A stretch of 64,000 nt of DNA from a virus: IMG/VR virus record IMGVR_UViG_3300009079_000020, positions 1 to 64,000 of that record; one strand, written 5' to 3'. Under the pieces are notes generated by a model. It saw nothing but the letters and a program-made list of their open reading frames with translations. It was not told where the DNA came from and ran no database searches. The translations under genes were made by a program, and so were the position numbers. This document shows, in pieces, positions 52,946 to 62,930 of this stretch; the stretch's first letter is position 1, and each line of letters begins with the position of its first letter.

Positions 52946-54444
52946 TGTCGGCAAAAGATCTTTTAGAAGGTAGCCTTAAGACTGTAGAGTCGTTTCTTAA
53001 TTTGTCAAAAGCTTCTTCTGATGTTAGCGATTTGGTAGAGTTACAGAGCGCAGCACTAAGTTTTAAGTATAAGTCTGATGCGGCTGTGTCAGGAGGATTT
53101 AAATCTGTTGCCAGTACTGATAGAGATATTATCTCAAATGCTACTGGTTCTGTTCCTGAACAAGTAACAAAACAATTAGGTCTAGTCCAATTAGATCCTT
53201 CTGCAAGCACACCAGATCTTGTTAAAGTTGTTGAAGCAGCTGATAAGATTGATTTAACTGCTATTGCTGGAGATGCTAGACTTGCGGCCGATGGTTTTTT
53301 GGATGTAGCCATTAGCGCACCGTTTCCTGAAGCGCTAGCCCAAGTTATAAAAGATACCACTGATATAAATTCTAGTGGAATAAAAGATATCGTAAATAAT
53401 AATGTTTCTTCTGAACTTTTTAAAGATAATATACTCGATACAGTACTTGGTGATGTTTTACAGAATACCGATTTATCTATTAGCAGCGTGTCAAATAATG
53501 CTATTAACGCGCAATTAAAATCCTTTAATAATATTTTAAATAAAGTTTCCTTTGGTTTTGATGATCTTATAGGCAATTTAGTTGAAGAATCTTTTAGATC
53601 AACTGAAAACACATTAGGCAAAGTAGCTATAAAGAATAATGTAGTTAGCAATGTTTCACCTGAAGATATTACTAGAATTGTAAATCTAAAGAAAGAAGGC
53701 AATATTGCAGAAGGCGTCAAAGTACTTAAAAAGTATTCTGATCGACCAGATGCTGAATTAGAAAATGCTATTAGGCAAATAGATAATAGAGCATCAAAAG
53801 CGCTAGAGCCTAAAGCAGCTGCTATAGATATACCTACAAAAAGAACTGACGATTATACAAATGTTTGGAGAGAAGCTAACACCAATCCTAATTCTAAAAT
53901 ATTTGATTCTATTGTGGACTATGCCGAAGTTAGTACTGAAATAGCTAATTTAAAAAGAGATGTCACGCAGGTAGTAATAGAAGCATGGAATGTATTTGCT
54001 TCTGATGGAAAAGGAAAGGTTGAAGAATATCACCAGGTATTTGTAGATGAATATAATCAAGGACTAGAACCACACCTATTCGTTGATCAATCCGGTGTTG
54101 TGCATAGAGGTAGACCATTAGAAATAAAGGGTACGGGTATTTATTATGATGGTCTTCCAGATCATTCTGAAAGAACTATATTGATTGCGCTTGAGCAACT
54201 TGAATGGAACGCTAGCGCAGCACAAATTAAAACTATGCGCAATCTTTTGCAAGCAATATATGAAGTTAAGCCTGGCATACAAGCATTGGCGCTGTATGAT
54301 ATTCTTGCTACTACAGAAGCACCATGGTGGGATGTTCAGAATACTGTAAAAGTCTGGTATGGTAAAGAAAATGTAAAAGGATATAATCCTCGAAAGTCAC
54401 TGCCATTAACGCAGAAACAAATAATAGATGGCGTAGGAAATTAA
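52945..54444 (+). CDS. Baseplate-associated protein with amidase-like C-terminal domain
   Basis: The first 300 residues are helical and Ser/Asp-rich, with no known domain. Residues about 315-480 resemble an N-acetylmuramoyl-L-alanine amidase (Amidase_2) fold: TQVVIEAWNVF in place of the first strand, EYHQVFV, then HLFVDQSGVVHRGRPLE, an ERTILIALEQLEWNASAAQ strand-helix, and TMRNLLQAIYEVKP. The first zinc His is not visible (E/W there), so activity is uncertain. The gene lies between the lysozyme-domain and needle-domain genes. Confidence 0.6.
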   Translation: MSAKDLLEGSLKTVESFLNLSKASSDVSDLVELQSAALSFKYKSDAAVSGGFKSVASTDRDIISNATGSVPEQVTKQLGLVQLDPSASTPDLVKVVEAADKIDLTAIAGDARLAADGFLDVAISAPFPEALAQVIKDTTDINSSGIKDIVNNNVSSELFKDNILDTVLGDVLQNTDLSISSVSNNAINAQLKSFNNILNKVSFGFDDLIGNLVEESFRSTENTLGKVAIKNNVVSNVSPEDITRIVNLKKEGNIAEGVKVLKKYSDRPDAELENAIRQIDNRASKALEPKAAAIDIPTKRTDDYTNVWREANTNPNSKIFDSIVDYAEVSTEIANLKRDVTQVVIEAWNVFASDGKGKVEEYHQVFVDEYNQGLEPHLFVDQSGVVHRGRPLEIKGTGIYYDGLPDHSERTILIALEQLEWNASAAQIKTMRNLLQAIYEVKPGIQALALYDILATTEAPWWDVQNTVKVWYGKENVKGYNPRKSLPLTQKQIIDGVGN

Positions 54445-54445
54445 T

Positions 54446-56926
54446 ATGGCCGAACAATATGAAAACAATCTATCATCACTTACGCAGCAAGCTATTGATT
54501 CAAGAGCATCTGATAAATCTAAAAATCTTCCAGAAGATCCCACTGGTGAGTATCCAAAAACAAGCTATTTCTTTTCAAGTAATATTGCAAAAGAAGCACG
54601 AGGCGTTGCGAGAAATGATCTAGAACTTTTCTCACAGTTTGAAGACATAGAATTATCTACTGGAGTTAAAGTTCCTTCACAGTATGGTAAAAATCAGGTA
54701 TCTAAATCTGAAAAGGGTCACGTGTGGGAAATAGATGATACTGATGGAAACGAGCGTATTCTTATAAAACATTCTGAAGGTAGCGGCATAGAATTAACTC
54801 CAGACGGAAGCATAGTAGTTAGCACTAAAAAGCGTAAAGTTGAAATAATCGGTGGTACTAATGATGTTATCGTTGAAGGTGATGCACAGCTAGTATATAA
54901 AGGCAACCTAAATATAAAGGTTGTAGGCGAGTTTAATGTCGATTGTTTAGATTACAATGTTACAGTGAATGGTAATAAAGTAGAGACTGTAAAGGGATCA
55001 GAAGAAAAGAATGTTGGCAACGGATTACAAACTTCTGTTACAGGTCCGATAACGACCTACTCAACTGGTTTAGTCACAGATATGTTCTTAGGTGGGCATC
55101 AACACAATGTCAAAGGTAATCTTGATTATAACGTTAACGGTAATGTTGGTTTATTCTCTAGTGGTGAAATGAACATCACCTCACAGGACTACATTAATAT
55201 TGCTTCAGATAACGTGACTGCTTCAGCACAAAATATGACTGTACAAGGTGGTAGTGGAGTCATAGGTGGCACTGCCGTTGACTTTGTGGGTAACGGCGCT
55301 GTGTTTGATAAAGGTATCACTGCCCCGACATTCCATGGAGACCTAGATGGAACTGCGACTACTTCAACAGTAACTCAGTCTCAAGACTATGGAGAAGCAG
55401 TTACAGGAACTGCAGGTAGTATTACTAATACTGCGACTCCTACTATCACTACGCCAACTTCGACAAATGTTCTTACATACTTGCTTAAGGCCGCAGGTGG
55501 TATTCGTAAGGTGATCATTGACAAGGGCGACTACTTAAAGAACTTTATCGACAAGTCACAGGGTTATGGTGGTATTTCTACAGGAGAGATGACTACAGGA
55601 AAGGCTAGATCAAAACTGAGAGATGCTGCTAATTCGGGAAACACACAGTTTGTAGCGCAGCTACTTAAAGAAAATATTATATGTTCTGAATATAATAATC
55701 CTACACCAAAAAGAATAGGTAGGACTATTAAGCAGGAATCGACTCCTGTCATTAGCAACGTGCCAGCAAACATATATTCGCCTCAAATTGCAGCTACTTA
55801 TATACCTAAAAATAAAGTGGTAAGTATTATTCCTGAGGATAAGTATAATCCTCTTAGACAGGATGATATTACAATTAAGACTAAATTGTCTGAAGATACT
55901 ACTATATCTAAGTTCTTGGGAACTGATGACGCCACTAATCTTAAATACATAAAAGCTTTAAGCGTTAAAAGAAACATAGCTAAAAATCTTTATATTCAAA
56001 ATCTTATTATTAAAAAGATCCAAGACAATACTGATAAGTTTAAAGGAGTAAATCTTATTGTTTCAGAGGGGATCTATAAACCTGGTCCTTCAGAAGTAAT
56101 AACTCCTGGAAGTATTAATGATTTAAAGTCAAGTGGTAGAGCAGTTATCTACAAATCTATTGATAAAACCGGCAAACCAAATAATTTAGATTTATTTGAT
56201 ATAGCCGAATATCTAAAAGATGTAGCATTTTTTGATAAGATGATTCTTTCATATGATACCTTAGAATGTACATCAGACAATCCTGTATTAAATTCCAGAC
56301 TCATAATGATCTTGCCACTAATCGATGATAATTGGAGCGGAACGTTTAGAAGAAAAGTATCTACCGAGTATAATAGACAGCTATTAGCAGAAGGAGAGTT
56401 AATAGAGTGTTTACTCGAAGATAATTCAGTTCTTGAGGAAAGAGCTATAGCTAAAAGAGCGGTTCCTCCAGCTGATGGAGCTGTAACTCACGAACGAGGT
56501 AGCAACAGAATATACTGGCCTAATCAAAATATTGTTGATGCGATTGCGGCTGCTGTTCGTGAACTTGGGCCAGAATATACCGCTCAAATTACATCAAACG
56601 GCGGTAGAGCTAGAAGAGCCACAGGAACTAAAAATCATCCAACTGGAGAAGCAGCTGATCATTATTTAATGCTAAATGGCGTCAGAATAATGCCGTCAGA
56701 AAACGCATCCCTCTACCAACGGTATATTCGTATTTTAGTTAAGAACGCAAAGGCACGTGGAGTTCGTCCCGGTATTGGCGGTTATTCTTCAGAAAGGACC
56801 GTTGAGGGAGTGACCGAGAGGACTGGGTTTATTCATTATGATGAGAGTGCATGGAGACAGGGCGGTGCAGGATCTGCTGGAACTTGGAGTAAAGGTTTTG
56901 ATGTTTCTTTTGCTAAAGCCTTATAA
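54446..56926 (+). CDS. Cell-puncturing needle (gp5C-like beta-helix) with C-terminal M15-type peptidase
   Basis: Residues about 85-300 contain the repetitive beta-helix of tail spikes (GSGIELTPDGSIVVSTKKRK, VEIIGGTNDVIVEGDAQLVY, GNLDYNVNGNVGLFSSGEMN), like gp5C or VgrG needles. A collagen-free linker and helical region follow. The last about 130 residues (ITSNGGRARRATGTKNHPTG, EAADHYLMLNG, FIHYDE) carry the HxxGxAxD and later His of M15 D-Ala-D-Ala peptidases. So a spike and a peptide-bond hydrolase are joined. Length 826 aa; it supplies the needle missing from the gp5 gene. Confidence 0.75.
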   Translation: MAEQYENNLSSLTQQAIDSRASDKSKNLPEDPTGEYPKTSYFFSSNIAKEARGVARNDLELFSQFEDIELSTGVKVPSQYGKNQVSKSEKGHVWEIDDTDGNERILIKHSEGSGIELTPDGSIVVSTKKRKVEIIGGTNDVIVEGDAQLVYKGNLNIKVVGEFNVDCLDYNVTVNGNKVETVKGSEEKNVGNGLQTSVTGPITTYSTGLVTDMFLGGHQHNVKGNLDYNVNGNVGLFSSGEMNITSQDYINIASDNVTASAQNMTVQGGSGVIGGTAVDFVGNGAVFDKGITAPTFHGDLDGTATTSTVTQSQDYGEAVTGTAGSITNTATPTITTPTSTNVLTYLLKAAGGIRKVIIDKGDYLKNFIDKSQGYGGISTGEMTTGKARSKLRDAANSGNTQFVAQLLKENIICSEYNNPTPKRIGRTIKQESTPVISNVPANIYSPQIAATYIPKNKVVSIIPEDKYNPLRQDDITIKTKLSEDTTISKFLGTDDATNLKYIKALSVKRNIAKNLYIQNLIIKKIQDNTDKFKGVNLIVSEGIYKPGPSEVITPGSINDLKSSGRAVIYKSIDKTGKPNNLDLFDIAEYLKDVAFFDKMILSYDTLECTSDNPVLNSRLIMILPLIDDNWSGTFRRKVSTEYNRQLLAEGELIECLLEDNSVLEERAIAKRAVPPADGAVTHERGSNRIYWPNQNIVDAIAAAVRELGPEYTAQITSNGGRARRATGTKNHPTGEAADHYLMLNGVRIMPSENASLYQRYIRILVKNAKARGVRPGIGGYSSERTVEGVTERTGFIHYDESAWRQGGAGSAGTWSKGFDVSFAKAL

Positions 56927-56929
56927 ATA
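56922..56929 (+). promoter_or_regulatory. Late promoter for gp25-gp6
   Basis: Exact TATAAATA overlapping the stop codon of the needle gene, 25 bp before the gp25 ATG. Confidence 0.75.
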
Positions 56930-56954
56930 ACACTAAATAAAACAGAGAACTTTT

Positions 56955-57401
56955 ATGGCTACTGCAAGAATATTATCAAGAGAAGACGGAGATCTTAGCA
57001 GGTCTACTATCAATGCAAGTAGAAGCGTAGAATATAGAGATATAGATCTTTCGTTTACTGCAAAGGCGAATGGTGAGATATTTGTTAAAAAAGAAGCTGC
57101 AGCCGTTAAACAGGCTGTAAAAAATCTTATTCTTACTAATTTCTATGAAAAACCCTTTGAGCTTTTTTATGGCGGTGATATTACAAGCCTCTTATTTGAA
57201 CTTGTAGATGAAGATGTTGAAGATGAAATAAAAGAAAATATATTTAATGCTATTCAAATATACGAGCCTAGAGCCATAGTTAGAGATGTACAGGTAAGTT
57301 ATAAAGAATCACAAAATTCTATAAACGTTATGATAGAATTTCAAATTATAAACTCAGAAGAAGTTGTGGTATTTACGACTTCGCTATCAAGGTTAAGGTA
57401 A
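56955..57401 (+). CDS. 25: gp25 baseplate wedge protein
   Basis: YRDIDLSFTAKANGEIFVKK, AVKQAVKNLILTNFYEKPFE and LFYGGDITSLLFELVDEDVE, then IYEPRAIVRDVQVSYKESQN match gp25 (GPW/gp25 family), the sheath-initiator wedge protein conserved in all contractile tails. 148 aa versus 132 in T4. Confidence 0.9.
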   Translation: MATARILSREDGDLSRSTINASRSVEYRDIDLSFTAKANGEIFVKKEAAAVKQAVKNLILTNFYEKPFELFYGGDITSLLFELVDEDVEDEIKENIFNAIQIYEPRAIVRDVQVSYKESQNSINVMIEFQIINSEEVVVFTTSLSRLR

Positions 57402-57402
57402 T

Positions 57403-59430
57403 ATGGCCACAACTATAAAATCATCAGCTTTAGACTTTAATAATATTAAAAGCAATTTAAAGGACTATCTTGCTAATAAAGATGAGTTTAGAGACTACAA
57501 TTTTGAGGCATCTGGCCTTTCTAATATTCTTGATGTATTAGCATATAATACTCATCTTAATGCTTTAATAGCAAATTTTGCTCTTAACGAATCTTACCTA
57601 CCAACAGCACAATTAAGAAGTTCAGTGGTATCATTATCTGAAGGAATCGGTTATGTTCCAGATACTGATACTGCTGCACAAGCGAAGGTAAGGTTAACAT
57701 TTAATTCGAGTGCTGCAGGAAGAGAAGAAACAGTATCCTTACCAGCCTATACTAAATTTACTACAAGCGTAGATGATACCTCTTATTCGTTTCAAACTGT
57801 ACAACCTTTTGAAGCTATTGATGACGGAACAGGGTTTTATGAGTTTAAAACTAATGATGGTTCTAATAGGATTTCTATTTTTGAAGGTTCTTTGAGAACT
57901 AAAACATTTTTAGTAGGTGAATATCAAGACAACCCAGTGTATGTTATACCTGATACAACTATTGATGCCGATACTGTCACCGTAAAGGTATATGCTTCTG
58001 GAGTATCTTCAGATTTTACTCAGTACCAAAATATTTCAGGCGCTACTTCGATTAGCGCTAACTCGACGATATATATTTTAAAAGAATCGCCAAATGGGTA
58101 TTTTGATCTATCGTTTGGTGATGGCGAAACGTTTGGTATCGCTCCAACTACAGGTAGCAGAATTGAAATTAGCTATCTTTCAGTAAAAGGCGCTACTGCA
58201 AATGGAGCCTCAGATTTTACTCCTGCATCTCAGTTTTCTCAGGGTAATATATCAGCAGACTTAAACGTAGTAACATACGTAAATTCTATAGGTGGTGATA
58301 ATAAAGAATCAATAGAGTCAATTAGGAAAAACGCTCCGTTTCAATACGCTACTCAGAATAGGATGGTTACTGCCGGAGACTATTCTTCACTTATCTTACA
58401 AAGCTATTCTACACTCATTGAAGATATAGCTTCATGGGGTGGCGAAGAAGCTGTTAATCCAGAATTTGGTGCGGTATATATTTCTATCCTGTTTGAAAAT
58501 GGAGTAACTGCAGATACTATCTCTACTACTAAACAGGCTATAAGAAATTTAGCTGCACAATTATCAATAGTTTCATTTAATATTAGATTCATAGATCCTA
58601 TTGAGACTTTTATTGAAACTGATACATTCTTTCAATTTAACCCTAAGCTTACCGACTTAACTTTAAATGCCGTACAAAATAATGTAAACAATATTATTGC
58701 GGGGTACTTTACAGACAACACTGGTGGCTTTAAGCAAGCATTTAGGAGATCAAACGTACTAACAGAAGTCGATGCTTCTTCTCCAGCTATTCTTTCATCT
58801 AGATCTAATATAAGAATGCAGCAAAGGTTTACTCCTACCTCACCAAACTTAATATTGGTCATTAATTCTCTTTTAATAGCTCCTGCGGCTAGATCTGTTT
58901 TAATAGGAAATAGAGTAGAATCATCGTTTGATACTATAGTTAATAATGTTGTTGAAGGCAGATATGAAGATGCTGCTAACCTAATGATCCAACTAGATAT
59001 TAGCAACGAGAATTTTGCATATATTGTTGATACATTAAAAGCCGTTGCAGTGAATAAGAGTGTAAACCTTCAATTTCCAGTTCCTATTGCTATACCAGAT
59101 GACAACGAATATATCATTACGAGTAATGCTTTTACTTATCAAGGTACAACATGCTTGCTACGAAATAAGTTGTCTACAAATATTATACAGATTGTAGCTT
59201 CTGCTGGTGACGATATACTAGTTGACAATATAGGTAACTTTAATGCAGTTGATGGAATAGTTACTATCAACAATTTTAATCCTACTAGTATATCGGCTGG
59301 ACTTAACCTTATAAAACTGGCGGCGGTACCATCTAACCAAAGTGCAATAGCTCCTACGCGAAATGAAATATTAAATTTTGATAAAGATAGGTCAACCACA
59401 ACTGCAGTAACAGTAAGTGCAATCAACTAA
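57403..59430 (+). CDS. 6: gp6 baseplate wedge protein
   Basis: The 675-aa protein (T4 gp6: 660 aa) has FNNIKSNLKDYLANKDEFRD, GLSNILDVLAYNTHLNALIA, NFALNESYLPTAQLRSSVVS and LSEGIGYVP at the N-terminus, matching gp6/Baseplate J-like. NGYFDLSFGDGETFGIAPTT, SIRKNAPFQYATQNRMVTAG and DYSSLI follow. gp6 forms the iris ring of the wedge. Starts 1 nt after gp25. Confidence 0.9.
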   Translation: MATTIKSSALDFNNIKSNLKDYLANKDEFRDYNFEASGLSNILDVLAYNTHLNALIANFALNESYLPTAQLRSSVVSLSEGIGYVPDTDTAAQAKVRLTFNSSAAGREETVSLPAYTKFTTSVDDTSYSFQTVQPFEAIDDGTGFYEFKTNDGSNRISIFEGSLRTKTFLVGEYQDNPVYVIPDTTIDADTVTVKVYASGVSSDFTQYQNISGATSISANSTIYILKESPNGYFDLSFGDGETFGIAPTTGSRIEISYLSVKGATANGASDFTPASQFSQGNISADLNVVTYVNSIGGDNKESIESIRKNAPFQYATQNRMVTAGDYSSLILQSYSTLIEDIASWGGEEAVNPEFGAVYISILFENGVTADTISTTKQAIRNLAAQLSIVSFNIRFIDPIETFIETDTFFQFNPKLTDLTLNAVQNNVNNIIAGYFTDNTGGFKQAFRRSNVLTEVDASSPAILSSRSNIRMQQRFTPTSPNLILVINSLLIAPAARSVLIGNRVESSFDTIVNNVVEGRYEDAANLMIQLDISNENFAYIVDTLKAVAVNKSVNLQFPVPIAIPDDNEYIITSNAFTYQGTTCLLRNKLSTNIIQIVASAGDDILVDNIGNFNAVDGIVTINNFNPTSISAGLNLIKLAAVPSNQSAIAPTRNEILNFDKDRSTTTAVTVSAIN

Positions 59431-60485
59431 TGTCTACTAATGATAAAACCCTTCTCGATAATAATCGAACAGACTTAAGCTTCTTAAGAAGTGATATTGG
59501 AAATGTTTTACCAGATCATTTTAAAACGGATTATCCAAACTTAATAAAGTTATTTGAAGCTTATTATGAATGGATGGAATCAGCTGATAACCCTTCTGGT
59601 AAAATTAAAAGACTAAACTCTTCTCGAGACGCTACTCAAGTACCAGTTGATTTATTACAGTATCTTGAAGACGAGCTTCTATTGGGTCAAGCGTATTTTG
59701 GCGGGTTCATTAATAAAAGAGAAGCTATAAAGTTTTCTAATACTCTGTACAGGTCAAAGGGTACTAAATATAGCATTGAGCAGTTCTTTAGAGGATTTTT
59801 TGGTGAAGACCCGCAAATTATATATCCAAAAGATAATGTATTTAAAGTTGGGCCAGCTATAGACTATGATCTAAGTGATGTTAATGGTAATGGCCAACAG
59901 ATAAAGACCCAGGCTTCTGTAATAGGCCCAGAGTCGCGTAAGTTTATTACAGATGATAAACTTTATCAAGTATTGTCTGTACTTATTCGAATAGGCATAC
60001 CTTTAAATGAGTGGGTAGATACCTATAAATTGTTTGTACATCCTGCAGGAGTTTTTCTTGGAGCTGAACTTTTATTAGAACTTGTTAATACTGATGGACT
60101 TCAGATACAGCAATCTGAAATTATAGATGAACCTGATGAGTTATTACTAGTTGAACTTGAAGCAGAGCTAGGTGTTACAGCAGATACTTCAGAAACACTG
60201 CTTTTACATGATAGCGATTTAGGTATAGTTAGAATTACAACAGAAGCTACAGTTTCTAATACTTCAGATATTCAAATCGGAAATATGGATGCAGATAGAT
60301 CTGTGTTTGATATTACTGGATTTGCAGGTACCTTGATGGATGATTCTGGAGATACTTCAGAACTTATACTTACAGTGGATCAAGACTCTGCCGAAACAGC
60401 CATATTTGCTACAATGGATATGGGCAAATTCTCAACCGTATTTGACGCTGTTAATAGTGCTGATTCAGCGGATTATCCACTTTAG
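59430..60485 (+). CDS. Baseplate/tail-associated structural protein (T4-like)
   Basis: The first 200 residues (LRSDIGNVLPDHFKTDYPNL, IKLFEAYYEWMESADNPSGK, SNTLYRSKGTKYSIEQFFRG) are a conserved block that follows gp6 in marine T4-like phages. The remainder is acidic and Ser/Thr-rich. It occupies the place of T4 gp7 but shows no clear similarity to it, and is much shorter. A wedge or fibre-attachment role is inferred from position. Starts on the overlap TAATG. Confidence 0.6.
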   Translation: MSTNDKTLLDNNRTDLSFLRSDIGNVLPDHFKTDYPNLIKLFEAYYEWMESADNPSGKIKRLNSSRDATQVPVDLLQYLEDELLLGQAYFGGFINKREAIKFSNTLYRSKGTKYSIEQFFRGFFGEDPQIIYPKDNVFKVGPAIDYDLSDVNGNGQQIKTQASVIGPESRKFITDDKLYQVLSVLIRIGIPLNEWVDTYKLFVHPAGVFLGAELLLELVNTDGLQIQQSEIIDEPDELLLVELEAELGVTADTSETLLLHDSDLGIVRITTEATVSNTSDIQIGNMDADRSVFDITGFAGTLMDDSGDTSELILTVDQDSAETAIFATMDMGKFSTVFDAVNSADSADYPL

Positions 60486-60489
60486 CATG

Positions 60490-60497
60490 TATAAATA
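60490..60497 (+). promoter_or_regulatory. Late promoter
   Basis: Exact TATAAATA 26 bp before ATG 60524. Confidence 0.75.
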
Positions 60498-60523
60498 CTA
60501 TAAACCAAATTAGAGAGTAAGTT

Positions 60524-61525
60524 ATGGCGAGACAGACAATCAATGTAGGCGCAGCGGCAAATGATAGGACCGGAGATACCTTACGTGCTGCAGGCTTAAA
60601 AATGAATGCCAATTTTACAGAATTATACAACATTTTAGGCGGTGAGGTAGTAGGTCCTAATACGACTTCTCTTACAGACAGTGGTTTTGATATAATTGGT
60701 GTTACTGCTAGAACTAAAATAGGAGCAGCAGATCCTACACAAGAAATTAGTATTGATTTTCCAGATTCGGCTGGTAACATAGTAGTTGATGTTGCGACAC
60801 AAACCTTAAGAAATAAAACCGTAGATAGTGCTGATTTAAATAATCCTTCTATACTTAATTTAAGTATAAAAGATAATGACCTCAGTCACGCTTACAATTT
60901 TGTTGCGGGTGCATTAACTGCAAATCAAGACGTTGGTATTCCATCTTTAACAGCAGATGATACTTTAGTTTTAAATGATGCTGCAGGTACTCTTACGAAT
61001 AAAACACTGTTTGATCCAATCATACAGCAAGCAAGAGTTCACCAATATTTAGCAGATTCTATTGGGAACTCAGTAATATCTTTTACTGATGACTTTACTT
61101 CTTCGAGAAATAACATTAAAGTATCAGATACAGCTACCGGTTCTTCTCCGATTATCGAAGCTATTGGGGCTGATAATAACGTAAACCTGATTTTAAGGCC
61201 TAAGGGAATTGGTGTTGTAGTAGCAGATAAAGTTGGTGTACAATCGGCTACTGCAGCAAATGGAACCGCAGCAGACCAAGAATACGGATATATAGTTCTT
61301 ACAGGAACATCTTCTGGCACAGTACAACTAGCAGATGGAACCTTTCAGGGCGAAACAAAAATATTCACGAGAGTCGCTGGAGGAACTGGAACAGTAAGTT
61401 TAACACCCGACACACTCGCTCACGGAACAAGCATAAATTTTGATCCTCTCGATTCAGTTCATCTTATATGGAATACTACAAGTGGATGGATTATAGTAGG
61501 TGGTTATGGATACGCAGTCGTATAG
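60524..61525 (+). CDS. Structural protein with fibre-like repeats
   Basis: The N-terminus (RQTINVGAAANDRTGDTLRA, AGLKMNANFTELYNILGG) is a conserved attachment module of marine T4-like tail structures. Repeated T-L-x-N-K-T turns (TQTLRNKTVDSADLNNPSIL and AAGTLTNKTLFDPIIQQARV) indicate a repetitive fibre-like stalk. The C-terminal GYIVLTGTSSGTVQLADGTF is a beta domain. Likely a short fibre or baseplate-plate protein. Confidence 0.6.
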   Translation: MARQTINVGAAANDRTGDTLRAAGLKMNANFTELYNILGGEVVGPNTTSLTDSGFDIIGVTARTKIGAADPTQEISIDFPDSAGNIVVDVATQTLRNKTVDSADLNNPSILNLSIKDNDLSHAYNFVAGALTANQDVGIPSLTADDTLVLNDAAGTLTNKTLFDPIIQQARVHQYLADSIGNSVISFTDDFTSSRNNIKVSDTATGSSPIIEAIGADNNVNLILRPKGIGVVVADKVGVQSATAANGTAADQEYGYIVLTGTSSGTVQLADGTFQGETKIFTRVAGGTGTVSLTPDTLAHGTSINFDPLDSVHLIWNTTSGWIIVGGYGYAVV

Positions 61526-61535
61526 GAAATAGACA

Positions 61536-62921
61536 ATGCCAGCAATTATTACAGACAGAATAAAAAGACAATTTACACAACAGGTATTCGATGAAAATGA
61601 GGGCATAAACCTTGGTGATTCCGATAACTATTTCTATATCGGCGTAGGGCACTCTCAAATTTGGCAGCCAGCACTGGGCACTGATGTCACGCCTGATCCC
61701 AGCAATACTGAAAGAGATAGAAGACTATTTAGATATAATATGCAATCTGTAAAAGCAGTTGAAGCTTTTTCTTTCGTTGTACCTTTAACTGATTGGACAA
61801 CCAATACCGTTTACCCTTCTTTTAATGACAACCAAGTTGGTCAGCCAACTCCTGGTTACTACGTTAAAACAGCTGATAACCATGTTTATGTTTGTATTCG
61901 TCAAGGTAAAAATAGTTTTGGATCTCCGGTCGTATCTAATTTCCTTCCAGACCATACAGATACTACTTTGCCGGTTGAAAATGATGGATATATATGGAAG
62001 TACATGTATACTATTACTACTGCTGATGCAAATAGATTTTTAACTTCTAACTTTATGCCTGTCAAGTTCGTAATTGATGCTGCGCCAACTGATCCTGAAG
62101 CTCCTCAAAAAGCTGTGCAGGATGCATCAATTGATGGACAAATTATAGGTTATAGAGTTAAAAGTAACAGCGGTGTTTACTCGGCAGCTCCTAGCCTTAC
62201 AGTAGTTGGTGACGGTACTGGAGCAAATGCACACGCTATTTTAGATAATACCGGAAAGCTTGCTGCAGTTCAAGTTGGAACAAGTTCGGCCGTTACTAAT
62301 ATTGTATCAGATTTAGGATCAGGGTATAATCAAGCCTCAATAACAGTAGATCAAACTAATTTAACAAGTGGAGCAAGTGCAGAGGTATTTCCCATTTTTG
62401 CTGTTGAAGGAGGAATTGGTGCAGATGCTAGATCGGATCTACGATCTACAAGCATAATGTTTAATATCAAACCCGAAGGCGACGTATCTGGTGATTGGAT
62501 AGTTGATAACGAGTATAGACAGATAGGCTTATTAAAAAATATTAAGCAACCTGGCGGTGCGTTATTTACTGAAACACAAGGTAGAGCAGTTAAGCAGATA
62601 GTATTAAGTGAAACCATATCTGAGCTTTCTTGGGCCAACGACGTAACAATTAATGGAGCGGGTAGTGCCAGCGGATATATAGACTATTTTGATGGTATTT
62701 CTACAATTTGGTATCATCAAAATGAAGAAACTGGATTTTCGAACTTTACTATCGGAGAAACCGTAACTATAACAGGTAAAGCTGGAACATTTACTATATC
62801 TGATATTGTCGCTGGAGAGATTGATATATATTCTGGAGAGTTACTCTTTTTAAATAACAGACAAAAACTCCCACGAGATGCAGCTCAAACTGAAGATATT
62901 AAAGTAGTTATTAAACTCTAA
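61536..62921 (+). CDS. 8: gp8-like baseplate wedge protein
   Basis: ITDRIKRQFTQQVFDENEGI, FYIGVGHSQIWQPALG and NDGYIWKYMYTITTADANRF, then LTSNFMPVKFV are the conserved part of T4 gp8 relatives. The C-terminal half (about residues 205-300) has repeating G-x-G beta turns. gp8 is a wedge protein beneath gp6/gp7. The length (461 aa) is larger than T4 gp8 (334 aa). Confidence 0.75.
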   Translation: MPAIITDRIKRQFTQQVFDENEGINLGDSDNYFYIGVGHSQIWQPALGTDVTPDPSNTERDRRLFRYNMQSVKAVEAFSFVVPLTDWTTNTVYPSFNDNQVGQPTPGYYVKTADNHVYVCIRQGKNSFGSPVVSNFLPDHTDTTLPVENDGYIWKYMYTITTADANRFLTSNFMPVKFVIDAAPTDPEAPQKAVQDASIDGQIIGYRVKSNSGVYSAAPSLTVVGDGTGANAHAILDNTGKLAAVQVGTSSAVTNIVSDLGSGYNQASITVDQTNLTSGASAEVFPIFAVEGGIGADARSDLRSTSIMFNIKPEGDVSGDWIVDNEYRQIGLLKNIKQPGGALFTETQGRAVKQIVLSETISELSWANDVTINGAGSASGYIDYFDGISTIWYHQNEETGFSNFTIGETVTITGKAGTFTISDIVAGEIDIYSGELLFLNNRQKLPRDAAQTEDIKVVIKL

Positions 62922-62930
62922 GGATAAACA

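Noticed and set aside
52938-53720. 260-codon minus-strand frame opposite the amidase-like gene
   Set aside because: Low-complexity Ser/Ala/Leu composition is typical of an antisense shadow, and it opposes a plus-strand gene coupled to both neighbours.
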